Of a stretch of 64,000 nt of DNA, positions 37,546 to 45,963 are shown piece after piece. This stretch comes from Thermosinus carboxydivorans Nor1 (GTDB lineage: Bacteria; Bacillota; Negativicutes; Sporomusales; Thermosinaceae). The notes under the pieces were generated by a model. The model searched no databases, was not told the DNA's origin, and saw only the letters and a program-made list of their open reading frames with translations. How positions within the stretch are numbered: position 1 is the stretch's first letter; each line of letters starts with the position of its first letter. The translations under genes and the position numbers were made by a program. The DNA lies in the NCBI RefSeq assembly GCF_000169155.1, contig NZ_AAWL01000010.1, positions 35,970 through 99,969 of the forward strand. The letters are read 5' to 3'.

Positions 37546-38571
37546 GTGTTTGGGTCAATGGATATCGGGGTTGATTTAGGCACCGCCAATGTTTTGGTCT
37601 ACATAAAAGGGAAGGGTATCGTGCTGCGCGAGCCGTCGGTTGTCGCGATTGACCGCGACACCAACCGCATTCTGGCCATTGGTGAGGAAGCGCGGCGCAT
37701 GCTGGGGCGAACGCCGGGCAACATCATCGCCATCCGGCCGCTGCGGGAAGGCGTTATTGCCGACTATGACACGACGGAGAGCATGCTGCGGCACTTTATC
37801 CAGAAGGTGGCCGGCAAACGCATGTTTTTTAAACCCCGCATTATGGTCTGCATCCCGTCCGGCGTAACGACGGTCGAAAAGCGGGCGGTGCTGGAAGCGG
37901 CCATGCAAGCTGGCGCCCGCAAGACTTACCTTATCGAAGAACCATTGGCCGCCGCGCTTGGAGCTGGTTTAGAGATTTCCGAGCCCTGCGGTTCGATGGT
38001 AGTGGATATTGGCGGCGGCACGACCGATGTGGCCGTACTCAGCTTGGGCGGCATCGTAGTCAGTGATTCGCTGCGCATCGGCGGCGACAAGTTTGACGAA
38101 GCGATTGTGCGCTATGTGAAAAAAGAATACAATGTCATGATTGGCGAGCGAACCGCCGAGGAAATCAAGATGGCGATCGGTTCCGCCTTCCCGAATGAGC
38201 GCAACGAAACCATGGAAATCCGCGGCCGGGACCTGGTGTCCGGCCTGCCGAAAACGCTGCGCATCAGCTCTAGCGAGATGCGGGAAGCGCTGGCCGAACC
38301 GGTTTCCCTGATTGTGGAATGTGTAAAGGGCGTGCTGGAAAAGACGCCGCCCGAGCTGGCCGCCGACATTGTCGACCGCGGCATCGTTATGACCGGCGGC
38401 GGGTCGCTGCTGTCCGGACTGGACAAGCTGATCAACCGGGAAACAGGTATTCCCACCTATCTGGCTGATGACCCCCTGTCCTGTGTGGCCCTTGGCACCG
38501 GCAAGGCCCTTGATGCCCTGGAAAGCCTGCAGGACAGTCTGACAACGTTGAAAAAAGGCAGCATCGCCTAG
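37546..38571 (+). CDS. mbl: MreB-family actin-like protein (Mbl)
   Basis: 341 aa. Phosphate-1 motif [19 protein letters not shown], phosphate-2 [15 protein letters not shown] and the adenosine motif [12 protein letters not shown] are seen. It polymerises under the membrane and guides cell-wall synthesis. GTG at 37546 is chosen because AAAGGAG precedes it; upstream in-frame starts would add a hydrophobic, unconserved stretch. The location between spoIIID and flagellar rod genes is that of mbl in Bacillus. Confidence 0.92.
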   Translation: MFGSMDIGVDLGTANVLVYIKGKGIVLREPSVVAIDRDTNRILAIGEEARRMLGRTPGNIIAIRPLREGVIADYDTTESMLRHFIQKVAGKRMFFKPRIMVCIPSGVTTVEKRAVLEAAMQAGARKTYLIEEPLAAALGAGLEISEPCGSMVVDIGGGTTDVAVLSLGGIVVSDSLRIGGDKFDEAIVRYVKKEYNVMIGERTAEEIKMAIGSAFPNERNETMEIRGRDLVSGLPKTLRISSSEMREALAEPVSLIVECVKGVLEKTPPELAADIVDRGIVMTGGGSLLSGLDKLINRETGIPTYLADDPLSCVALGTGKALDALESLQDSLTTLKKGSIA

Positions 38572-38609
38572 GTGCTGCCGTTTATTCCATAGCACGGAGG
38601 TGAAAAGCT

Positions 38610-39353
38610 ATGATCCGCGGCATCTATACCGCGGCGTCGGGCATGCTAGCCGAGGCGATCCGGGCGGATGTGACCGCCAACAACCTGGCCAATGCCAATA
38701 CCGCGGGCTACAAAAAAGACGTGGCATTAAGCCGCGATTTTGCCGGGATACTCATCAGCCGGATCAATGACGGGCCTGACGCGCCGGTTATCGGTAGCCT
38801 GGGCCTGGGCGCGGTGGTGGACAATGTGGCCACCATTCATACCGCCGGCATGATGCGTTCGACCGGCAATGCCCTTGACCTGGCTATTGACGGGCGTGGC
38901 TTCTTTGTGGTGGCTACCCCGGCCGGACTGCGCTACACCAGGAATGGGGCTTTTACCCGAAATAGTGAAGGCGAATTGGTCACCCAAGCCGGTTACCGCG
39001 TCATGGGTCAAGCCGGTCCGGTCCGGCTGAATAGTGGTGCCAAAGTCACCATTGACGCCGATGGCCGCGTTTTCGTCGACGAGGTGGAAGTTGACCGGCT
39101 GCAGGTAGTGGATTTTCCTGACCAGCGGGCTTTGGTCAAGGAAGGCGACAGCCTGTTTGCCGCGCCTGGCGCCGCGCCGCAGGCTGGTAGCGGCCAGGTT
39201 CGCCAGGGAGTGCTCGAATTGGCGAACGTGAACGTGGTAGCGGAAATGGTCAACCTCATTGCTGGGTACCGGGCCTATGAGATTAACGCTAAAATGGTGC
39301 AGACCCATGACCAGCTGCTGGATAAGGCCGTCAACGAAGTAGGCAAGGTATAA
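38610..39353 (+). CDS. Flagellar hook-basal body protein, FlgF/FlhO type
   Basis: 247 aa rod/hook family protein. N-terminal MIRGIYTAASGMLAEAIR with VTANNLANANTAGYKKD, the middle stretch GNALDLAIDGRGFFVVATP and the C-terminal LANVNVVAEMVNLIAGYRAYE are shared by axial flagellar proteins. Being the first of two such genes and shorter, it matches FlhO (FlgF-like proximal rod). ATG follows GGAGGTG. Confidence 0.88.
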   Translation: MIRGIYTAASGMLAEAIRADVTANNLANANTAGYKKDVALSRDFAGILISRINDGPDAPVIGSLGLGAVVDNVATIHTAGMMRSTGNALDLAIDGRGFFVVATPAGLRYTRNGAFTRNSEGELVTQAGYRVMGQAGPVRLNSGAKVTIDADGRVFVDEVEVDRLQVVDFPDQRALVKEGDSLFAAPGAAPQAGSGQVRQGVLELANVNVVAEMVNLIAGYRAYEINAKMVQTHDQLLDKAVNEVGKV

Positions 39354-39513
39354 CGGCGCTGGTTGGCGGAATTTGCCACTTATCAGGACTTAATAATTTA
39401 GGTTGGGTTTACGATATATAAATATAGGAGGGGCCGGACCGAATTGCGGAGGCCCCGGCCGGCCGCCGACCGACTGACGCGGCTGGCAGTATAAACGGGG
39501 AGGTAAAACAGGT

Positions 39514-40302
39514 ATGATGCGTGCGCTTTGGACTGCCGGGTCAGGGATGGTGGCCCAGCAGGCGAATGTTGACGTCATTTCCAACAACTTGGCCAACGTG
39601 AATACAACAGGTTTTAAGAAGAGCCGCACTGATTTCCAGGACCTCATGTACCAGACCATCCGCCAGGCGGGGGCGGCAACCGGGGCGGATACCCAACTGC
39701 CGACCGGTATCCAAATTGGCCATGGTGTCCGCCAGGTGGCTACCCAGAAAATTTATACCCAGGGCAACTTTCAGCAAACCGGTAACCCTCTTGATCTGGC
39801 CATTGAAGGCGACGGCTTTTTCCAGATTACCCTGCCTGACGGCACCCTGGCTTATACCCGTGACGGCGCCTTTAAAAAAGATGCGCAAGGCCGCATCGTC
39901 ACATCCGAAGGGTATCCGTTGGAACCGCAAATAATTATTCCGGAAAACGCGACCGAACTACTCATTTCGGCCGATGGCCGGGTAACGGCGAAAATTCCCG
40001 GCCAGACCGACCCGCAGGACTTAGGACAGATCCAGATTGTCCGGTTTATAAACCCGGCCGGTCTTGACAGCATCGGCCGCAACCTGCTCAAAGAAACGGC
40101 CGCTTCCGGCGCCCCCGTGGTTTTGAACCCAGGTACGGACGGGGCCGGGACGCTCGTACAGCAGTACCTCGAGATGTCGAACGTCCAGGTCGTGGAAGAA
40201 ATGGTCAACATGATTGTTGCCCAACGGGCGTACGAGATTAATGCCAAGGCAATCACCACCGCCGATGACATGCTGGGCCAGGTCGCCAATCTTAAGCGGT
40301 AG
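39514..40302 (+). CDS. flgG: Flagellar distal rod protein FlgG
   Basis: 262 aa. [20 protein letters not shown] with [33 protein letters not shown] and the C-terminal [19 protein letters not shown] fit FlgG in both length and motif order. The 160 bases before it hold a GC-rich inverted repeat (GGGGCCGG...CCCCGGCC, 39432-39461) but no gene. The ATG follows GGGGAGG. Confidence 0.93.
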   Translation: MMRALWTAGSGMVAQQANVDVISNNLANVNTTGFKKSRTDFQDLMYQTIRQAGAATGADTQLPTGIQIGHGVRQVATQKIYTQGNFQQTGNPLDLAIEGDGFFQITLPDGTLAYTRDGAFKKDAQGRIVTSEGYPLEPQIIIPENATELLISADGRVTAKIPGQTDPQDLGQIQIVRFINPAGLDSIGRNLLKETAASGAPVVLNPGTDGAGTLVQQYLEMSNVQVVEEMVNMIVAQRAYEINAKAITTADDMLGQVANLKR

Positions 40303-40311
40303 GTGACGGCC

Positions 40312-41049
40312 ATGCTGCGGAAAGTCGCGGTACTTTTGGCCCTATGCCTGCTGGCTGCCGTCCTGCCGGCGCCCATTGCCGCGGCAACAGCCGCTAGTCA
40401 GGTGGTTGCCGGCGCAGAGCTGGCCGACGCGGCGGCTATGGCCGCCAAACAGCGCTTGGCCGGCATTGACGGCGAAGTAACTATCAGTCCGGACACTGAG
40501 CCGACTGACCTTGTCGTCCCGGCCGGCGAGCTTAAGCTAACCGTCGAGTTTCCCTACGGCATCCGGCTTAGCGGCCTGACGGCGGCAACAGTAAACGTGC
40601 AGGTGGACGGCCGGCTCGTGGCGGCCGCCACCGTGAAGCTGGATATAAAGCTCTACCGTGAGATTTTGGTCGCGGCCCGGCCGATTGCGGCCTGGGAAAT
40701 TCTCACCGCTGACAGTCTGCAGCGGGAACGGCGCGATGTCGGGAAACTGGCGTCAGGCTACATAACCGACGAACAGAAAGTGCTCGGCCTGGCTGCCCGT
40801 CGGTCGCTCACCCCGGGCGCCGTCATCACGGACAGCGTTCTTGCCAAGCCGGTCCTTATCCGGCGCGGCCAACTCATTGCCATTATCGCCCGTAGCGGCG
40901 GCATTGAAGTGGTGGCCGCCGGCCAGGCTCTCCAGGACGGTGCGGAAGGCCAGGTCATCCGGGTGCAGAATATCCAATCGAAAAAAATCCTGTCGGCCCA
41001 GGTGCTGGACAACGCGTCGGCGCTGGTGCTGACTTACCGGGGAAAGTAA
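40312..41049 (+). CDS. flgA: Flagellar P-ring assembly chaperone FlgA
   Basis: 245 aa with a cleavable signal peptide (VAVLLALCLLAAVLPAPIAAA). The C-terminal SAF/FlgA_C domain contains AARPIAAWEILTADSLQRE, LGLAARRSLTPGAVI and IIARSGGIEVVAAGQALQDG. FlgA is a periplasmic chaperone for FlgI, needed only in cells with a P ring, so it agrees with a diderm envelope. ATG 40312 lies right after AGGTGA; GTG at 40303 is an alternative. Confidence 0.9.
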   Translation: MLRKVAVLLALCLLAAVLPAPIAAATAASQVVAGAELADAAAMAAKQRLAGIDGEVTISPDTEPTDLVVPAGELKLTVEFPYGIRLSGLTAATVNVQVDGRLVAAATVKLDIKLYREILVAARPIAAWEILTADSLQRERRDVGKLASGYITDEQKVLGLAARRSLTPGAVITDSVLAKPVLIRRGQLIAIIARSGGIEVVAAGQALQDGAEGQVIRVQNIQSKKILSAQVLDNASALVLTYRGK

Positions 41050-41058
41050 GGTGAAAAT

Positions 41059-41649
41059 ATGGGCTACAAAGCCGTTATTATTCTCCTCACTGCCGTCTTA
41101 ATGTTGACGGTACCGGCGGAGCCGGCCGCGGCCGCTTCGCTGTGGACCGACACCGGTCCGGCGGCCAGCATGTATGCCGACCGGAAAGCTCATGCCGTCG
41201 GCGATATCATCACGATTATTATTAGCGAGAGTTCGAGCGCCAGCCGCACCGGCAAGGCGGAAAACACCAAGTCAGGCAAAACCGACCTGCAGGCCGGCAC
41301 CGGTATTTTCCGCTGGCTGGCGGACGCTAGTGCCGGCTATTCCGATAGCTTCAAAACCCAGGGGACAATTGCCAACAGCAATAATGTATCGGCCAAGCTG
41401 ACCGTGCAGGTGGTGGAAGTAAAACCAAACGGCAATATGGTCGTGTCCGGGACGCAAAGTATTAAACAAAACGGCGAGGAGCAGCGGATTACCATCACCG
41501 GCGTGGTGCGGCCCGATGATGTGCGGGCCGATAATACCGTCCTGTCGACCTATGTTGCCGATGCCCAAATCCGCATCGACGGCCAGGGGCCGCTGGCCCG
41601 CAAACAGCGTCAGGGCGTCCTCAGCCAAATCTTGAACATTCTGTTGTAA
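41059..41649 (+). CDS. flgH: Flagellar L-ring protein FlgH
   Basis: 196 aa with a signal peptide ending around AEPAAAAS. The core has SLWTDTGPAASMYADRKAH, VGDIITIIISESSSAS and GNMVVSGTQSIKQNGE followed by ITGVVRPDD, all typical. FlgH forms the bushing in the outer membrane. Unlike the E. coli protein it has no lipobox and no cysteine at all, so it cannot be a lipoprotein. It lies between flgA and flgI. Confidence 0.93.
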   Translation: MGYKAVIILLTAVLMLTVPAEPAAAASLWTDTGPAASMYADRKAHAVGDIITIIISESSSASRTGKAENTKSGKTDLQAGTGIFRWLADASAGYSDSFKTQGTIANSNNVSAKLTVQVVEVKPNGNMVVSGTQSIKQNGEEQRITITGVVRPDDVRADNTVLSTYVADAQIRIDGQGPLARKQRQGVLSQILNILL

Positions 41650-41663
41650 TATCCGGAGGAATT

Positions 41664-42773
41664 ATGCGCAAAGCGTTAGTCTTGCTGAGCGTTCTCTGTC
41701 TGTTGGCGGTTAGTATTGTCCCGGCCGGGGCGCTGGCCGCCGGCGTGCGCATCAAAGATGTAGCCAAGGTCCAGGGGGTGCGCAGCAACCAGCTGGTGGG
41801 CTACGGCCTGGTCGTCGGCCTGGCCGGTACGGGCGACTCGACGAAAAATATGGCGACAATGCAGTCGATCGCCAATATGCTCAGGACCTTTGGCGTGACG
41901 GTTACGCCGGCCCAGCTCCAGGCGAAAAACGTGGCGGCCGTCATGGTGACTGCCGTCTTGCCGCCGTTCGTCAAGCCCGGCGATACCATCGACATTACCG
42001 TGTCTTCCCTTGGCGACGCCAAGAGCCTGCAGGGAGGCACGCTGCTGCAGGCGCCGCTGCGGGCGGCCAATGGCCTGGTTTACGCCGTTGCTCAGGGGCC
42101 GCTGTCGATTGGTGGGTATGCGGCCGGCAGCGGCGGGGCGAGCCAGCAGAAAAACTTCCCTACCGTGGGCACTATTCCGGGGGGCGCGATCGTAGAACGG
42201 GACGTGCCGGTCGAATTTACGGCCGGCGGCCAGATCGCGTTGGCGCTTAGCCAGCCTGATTTTACCACGGCCAGCCGAATTGCCGAGGCGATTGCCGGCC
42301 GCTTTGGCCCCATTGCCGTTGCCCGCGATCCCGGTACCGTGACGGTCAGCATACCCGATTATTATCGCGGCGATATCGTTGGCTTTATTGCCGCAATCGA
42401 GGAACTGACGATTGTCCCGGATACGGCTGCCAAGGTAATAATTAACGAGCGGACCGGCACGGTTGTCATGGGCGGCCAAGTGACAATCGACGAGGTGGCG
42501 GTAGCCCAGGGTGGTCTGAGCGTGCGGATTACGCGGGACAAAGCGGTTTCTCAGCCGCCGCCGCTATCCGGTGGCAGCACCGTCGTCACCGACAAGACAA
42601 CCCTGCAGGTTGATGAGGCCAAAGCCAGTGTGGTAACGCTGCCGCCGGCGGCCAGCGTCAGCGATGTCGTCGCCGCTCTCAATGCCATTGGTGCCACGCC
42701 GCGGGACATTATCGCCATTCTTCAGGCAATCAAGGCAGCCGGCGCCCTGCACGCCGACCTGCAAATCATATAG
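41664..42773 (+). CDS. flgI: Flagellar P-ring protein FlgI
   Basis: 369 aa with signal peptide (LVLLSVLCLLAVSIVPAGALA). VRIKDVAKVQGVRSNQLVGY, GTGDSTKNMATMQSIANML and the C-terminal ALNAIGATPRDIIAILQAIK are hallmark segments. It forms the periplasmic ring around the rod. Length equals that of proteobacterial FlgI. Confidence 0.95.
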   Translation: MRKALVLLSVLCLLAVSIVPAGALAAGVRIKDVAKVQGVRSNQLVGYGLVVGLAGTGDSTKNMATMQSIANMLRTFGVTVTPAQLQAKNVAAVMVTAVLPPFVKPGDTIDITVSSLGDAKSLQGGTLLQAPLRAANGLVYAVAQGPLSIGGYAAGSGGASQQKNFPTVGTIPGGAIVERDVPVEFTAGGQIALALSQPDFTTASRIAEAIAGRFGPIAVARDPGTVTVSIPDYYRGDIVGFIAAIEELTIVPDTAAKVIINERTGTVVMGGQVTIDEVAVAQGGLSVRITRDKAVSQPPPLSGGSTVVTDKTTLQVDEAKASVVTLPPAASVSDVVAALNAIGATPRDIIAILQAIKAAGALHADLQII

Positions 42774-42955
42774 GCTATGAATATGTCGACAAAAAAGACG
42801 TCAACGGCGCAAAGCATATATTTTTGCAAGTCAAAGGCGACAGCATCGTCCTTCAATCGTCAAACCCGGCATATCCTCCACAAATTTATACGGGCGAAGA
42901 GCGCAAAAAAATCCGGATTGTCGGCAAAGTGAAACAGACTATCCGGAAGTATTAA
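42774..42955 (+). pseudogene. C-terminal remnant of an S24 (LexA/CI-like) repressor
   Basis: Immediately after the flgI stop an open frame without start codon reads HIFLQVKGDSIVLQSSNP, YPPQIYTGEE and RIVGKVKQTIRKY before a stop. This is the end of the S24 peptidase domain of phage-type repressors. The helix-turn-helix and catalytic Ser/Lys part are missing. It is a relic of a prophage or mobile element in the flagellar operon. Confidence 0.65.
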
Positions 42956-42969
42956 AGCGAGGCGAAGCC

Positions 42970-43389
42970 ATGACTAACGAGGAATTCCAAAAGTTGATGC
43001 TTGAAAAATTCTCAAGCATGGAAGCAAACATGCAATCCATGCAAAAAGAATTAACGGCTATCCGTCGGGAAATGGCCACCAAAGACGACATAGCACGCCT
43101 TGACGCAAAGATTGACGCCGTAAAGAGCGAACTGAAAGCGGATATCGCAGCCCTTGATGCCAAAGTCGAGCAGTATGGGTACATTCAACAGCAAGATGTT
43201 TACCACCTTCTGCAACATATCGACAAAAAACTGGACAATGTCGCCACCAAAGACGACATGTGCCGGTTAGAAGCTAAAATTGATAAAATCATTGCTACGC
43301 AAACTATCCAGGGCGAATCGATCAATATTCTTGCCATGCGCCAGCTGCACACGGAATCAGAACTAGCGGCGTTCAAACAGGCCAAATAA
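42970..43389 (+). CDS. Coiled-coil protein, family unknown
   Basis: 139 aa, highly charged, with heptad-like helices through nearly its whole length (FSSMEANMQSMQKELTAIRR, LDAKIDAVKSELKADIAALD). The units EMATKDDIARLDAKIDAVKS and NVATKDDMCRLEAKIDKII are an internal repeat. Such proteins are often found next to S24-type repressors, and here one is immediately upstream as a remnant. No catalytic motif is visible. ATG follows GAGGCGAAGCC. Confidence 0.6.
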   Translation: MTNEEFQKLMLEKFSSMEANMQSMQKELTAIRREMATKDDIARLDAKIDAVKSELKADIAALDAKVEQYGYIQQQDVYHLLQHIDKKLDNVATKDDMCRLEAKIDKIIATQTIQGESINILAMRQLHTESELAAFKQAK

Positions 43390-43402
43390 AACCTTACGAC
43401 GC

Positions 43403-43440
43403 AAAAGACACAGCACTGAATCGGACAGGCTGTGTCTTTG
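43403..43440 (+). terminator. Terminator after coiled-coil gene
   Basis: AAAGACACAGC and GCTGTGTCTTT around a 14-base loop. Confidence 0.7.
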
Positions 43441-43461
43441 TATTTGGAGGTGAATATATCG

Positions 43462-43548
43462 ATGAACAAAAAACTCGTTATTGCACCATGCTTCGTTACA
43501 GCAATTGCAATTACTTCTGGTTGTTCCAGCTTGTATATAAAATTTTGA
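43462..43548 (+). CDS. Possible 28-residue lipoprotein-like peptide
   Basis: ATG at 43462 follows TTTGGAGGTGAATATATCG. The peptide begins MNKKLVIAPCFVTAIAITSG, followed by Cys-Ser-Ser, so it has a signal-peptide shape with a lipobox-like ITSGC and stops 8 residues after the Cys. It may be a truncated lipoprotein gene or a chance frame. The stretch up to 43729 contains nothing else convincing. Confidence 0.25.
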   Translation: MNKKLVIAPCFVTAIAITSGCSSLYIKF

Positions 43549-43729
43549 ATATAGTCCTTTACTGAATGGCCAAGATAGAGTATAATCAAATTGCCTTTTT
43601 GAAAGCCTTCGGTAAAGGGTTTGAGTGCCACCTCAAGGGGGCGAGCGCTCTGAAAACGGCGAGACGCTATATAAAATAAGGTTTTGAGGCACTTTCTATT
43701 GTTGTACCCAAGTAATGCAGGTGATGGTT

Positions 43730-44089
43730 ATGCGAAGCGATTCCATTGGCGGCGCCCCACGCGCCTTTCGGGACAAAGCGCTAAAGGCAGGGGGCGCCAG
43801 CCCTGCCGCAAAACAAAAGCAGGCTATGATCACGGACCGCGACGACCAAAAACTGCGCCAGGCCTGCCGGGACATGGAGGCTGTGTTCTTGAACCTGCTG
43901 CTGAGCCGGATGCGCAGCACGGTCCCTCAATCGGGACTGGTGGATACGTCCCAAGAAGAAATAATGCGCTCCCTGCTCGACCGGGAGCTGACAAGCACGA
44001 TGGCGCAGGCGGGCGGCATCGGTCTGGCCGATATGCTTTACCGCCAGCTTACTAGTGAAAACAGGGAAAAAAGCCAGGCTCCGCGTTAG
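43730..44089 (+). CDS. Rod-binding protein, FlgJ N-terminal domain
   Basis: 119 aa. The core (KLRQACRDMEAVFLNLLLSR, MRSTVP, then LLDRELTSTMAQAGGIGLAD and YRQL) is the rod-binding domain of FlgJ; the muramidase domain found in gamma-proteobacterial FlgJ is absent, as in many Firmicutes. ATG 43730 is preferred since AGGTGATGGTT precedes it. It is cut off from flgI by the phage-repressor remnant and coiled-coil gene. Confidence 0.82.
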   Translation: MRSDSIGGAPRAFRDKALKAGGASPAAKQKQAMITDRDDQKLRQACRDMEAVFLNLLLSRMRSTVPQSGLVDTSQEEIMRSLLDRELTSTMAQAGGIGLADMLYRQLTSENREKSQAPR

Positions 44090-44144
44090 GGTCTGGCTTT
44101 TTGTTCCTATGGTAAGTAGAAAGTGGAAAGTGGAGGGATCATCC

Positions 44145-45608
44145 TTGAACAAACGCCGCATTACTGCAATCACACTTGCCTTCCTGCTGCTCTGGGCTTC
44201 ACTGGCCTGGGCCGCCGCGCCGGCCACCGCCCCGACCGGTGCTCCGGCTGCCGAGTCAGCAGCTGCGCCGGCGGCAGTTGTCAGCAAGGTCCGTTCCAGC
44301 CAGGCGGCCGATAAGGTGCGCATTGTTTTGGATATGACTGCAGTTCCGGCCTATAAGGTAAGGCTGCTCGACGAGCCGCTGCGGCTGGTCGTTGATCTGG
44401 AAGGCGCGGTAAACAAAAGCGACCTGACCGAGCTCAAATTTAACGACCCGCTGGTGGGCGCCGCGCGATTGGCTCAAGCCGAACCAGGCAAACTGCGGCT
44501 GACGATCGACCTCAAGCAGGCCGTAATTTATAATGTATTTTCCCTCAAGGCGCCCAACCGGCTGGTTATCGACCTAGTGAAAGTATATGAACAGAAAGTC
44601 ACCCAGGAAGTGATGCCGGGGCTTACTTATACGTCGTGGCTGAGCGGACGGCCGTACGGCCCGGTGTCGGCCCATATTTTAACCATTGACCTCAAACAGG
44701 GCTTTGTCTTAAAACCGGTTCTGGCCAACGGTGTGGTGCAGGGCCTGGACACCGTTTCCGCCATGGCCCGCGCTTGTCGGGCGGTAGCAGCCGTCAACGG
44801 CTCTTACTTCGCCCCGACGGGGGAAATTTTGGGCCTGCTCAAGCTGGACGGCGAAATTGTCAGCACCCCGCCGCTGGCGCGCACCGCCATGGGCATCATG
44901 CCTGACGGGAAAATAATTATGGACCAGGTAACTTACCAGGGCTATGTACAGCTGCCGAGCGGTGACCGGCTCAGCTTGGACGGCGTCAACCGCGAACGCG
45001 GCGTCGATGAGATTATCTTATACAGCAGCCGCTACGGCGTGACGACCGGCACTAATATTTACGGGATTGAATATGTAATTGCCGGTGATGAGGTCAAGGC
45101 CGTAAAGACCAATGACAGCGTTATCCCCGCCGACGGCTTCGTCCTGTCGGCTCACGGCCGGCAGGCGCAGGCCCTGGCGGGCCTAAAGGTAGGGGATAAA
45201 GTTAAAATCCACCAGTCGCTCGGACCGGTATGGGACAAGACGGTACATGCCCTGGGGGCCGGGCCGATGCTGCTAAAAAACGGCAGTATTTATCTTACCA
45301 CCAAAATTGAGGAGTTTGGCAGCGATGTCGCCGGCGGGCGGGCGCCGCGCACCGCCCTTGGTTTGACCAAGGACGGGCGGGTACTGCTGGTGGTGGTGGA
45401 CGGCCGCCAGCCAACCAGCGCTGGCATGACCCTGTTGGAACTGGCGCTGTTTTTACAGGAACTCGGGGCGGTGGATGCCATGAATTTGGATGGCGGCGGT
45501 TCCAGTGAGATGGTAATTAATGACAAAGTGGTCAATAAACCCTCTGACGGCCGGGAGCGCAAGGTGGGCAGTGCCTTGGCGGTAATTTCGGCAAGGCTTG
45601 CTATTTAA
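44145..45608 (+). CDS. Exported AMIN domain plus phosphodiester glycosidase (NAGPA) domain protein
   Basis: 487 aa. A signal peptide (ITAITLAFLLLWASLAWA) is followed by an AMIN domain at about residues 45-140 (KVRIVLDMTAVPAYKVRLLD) and a NAGPA-type domain to the end: AVNGSYFAPTGEILGLL, PDGKIIMDQV, NLDGGGSSEMVIN and GRERKVGSALAV. AMIN domains bind envelope polymers, often peptidoglycan; the NAGPA fold hydrolyses phosphodiester-linked sugars. A role in remodelling surface glycopolymers is likely. The start is TTG at 44145 after GGAGGG. Confidence 0.87.
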   Translation: MNKRRITAITLAFLLLWASLAWAAAPATAPTGAPAAESAAAPAAVVSKVRSSQAADKVRIVLDMTAVPAYKVRLLDEPLRLVVDLEGAVNKSDLTELKFNDPLVGAARLAQAEPGKLRLTIDLKQAVIYNVFSLKAPNRLVIDLVKVYEQKVTQEVMPGLTYTSWLSGRPYGPVSAHILTIDLKQGFVLKPVLANGVVQGLDTVSAMARACRAVAAVNGSYFAPTGEILGLLKLDGEIVSTPPLARTAMGIMPDGKIIMDQVTYQGYVQLPSGDRLSLDGVNRERGVDEIILYSSRYGVTTGTNIYGIEYVIAGDEVKAVKTNDSVIPADGFVLSAHGRQAQALAGLKVGDKVKIHQSLGPVWDKTVHALGAGPMLLKNGSIYLTTKIEEFGSDVAGGRAPRTALGLTKDGRVLLVVVDGRQPTSAGMTLLELALFLQELGAVDAMNLDGGGSSEMVINDKVVNKPSDGRERKVGSALAVISARLAI

Positions 45609-45649
45609 AACAGATAGGGTATAATGAAAGTAACATGGGGGGTGAGGTT

Positions 45650-45958
45650 ATGTTCCGCCGAAAAACCGCCATCCTGTTGCTGACATTGGTAATGGTTGCC
45701 GTGATTGGCGCCTGGTCGGCGTCAGCCGGGGCGCTCGTCGACCAGCGCAGCGTCCTGTCGGGTCATGTACTGAGCGTTGTCACGCCTGGCACGGCTGTGC
45801 AGGAAGGTACGGTGCTGGTTGTGGTTGGCACGATTACCGGCCCGGTACCGGCCGTGCGTGCCACCGTGGACGGCGTGGTCAAAGAAGTAATGATAAGCCC
45901 TGGAGACATTATCCGTCAGGGGGATACGGTGGTGCGGATTGAACCGTCCCGCAAGTAG
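45650..45958 (+). CDS. Exported biotinyl/lipoyl-fold protein
   Basis: 102 aa with a signal peptide or anchor (LLLTLVMVAVIGAWSASAG). The remainder looks like a barrel-sandwich hybrid domain: HVLSVVTPGTAVQEGTVLVV and VVKEVMISPGDIIRQGDTVV, as in biotinyl or HlyD domains, but there is no modifiable Lys in an MKM context. Probably a structural envelope protein. It is directly followed by the S55 peptidase gene (5 bases). Confidence 0.65.
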   Translation: MFRRKTAILLLTLVMVAVIGAWSASAGALVDQRSVLSGHVLSVVTPGTAVQEGTVLVVVGTITGPVPAVRATVDGVVKEVMISPGDIIRQGDTVVRIEPSRK

Positions 45959-45963
45959 AGAGG

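Noticed and set aside
39391..39420. SigmaD (sigma28) promoter upstream of flgG
   Set aside because: TAAT and GATATA-like words exist but neither matches TAAA-N15-GCCGATAA well enough.
43200..43631. Minus-strand frame over the coiled-coil gene and downstream region
   Set aside because: It overlaps a better-supported plus-strand gene and a terminator, and its ribosome site is not convincing.
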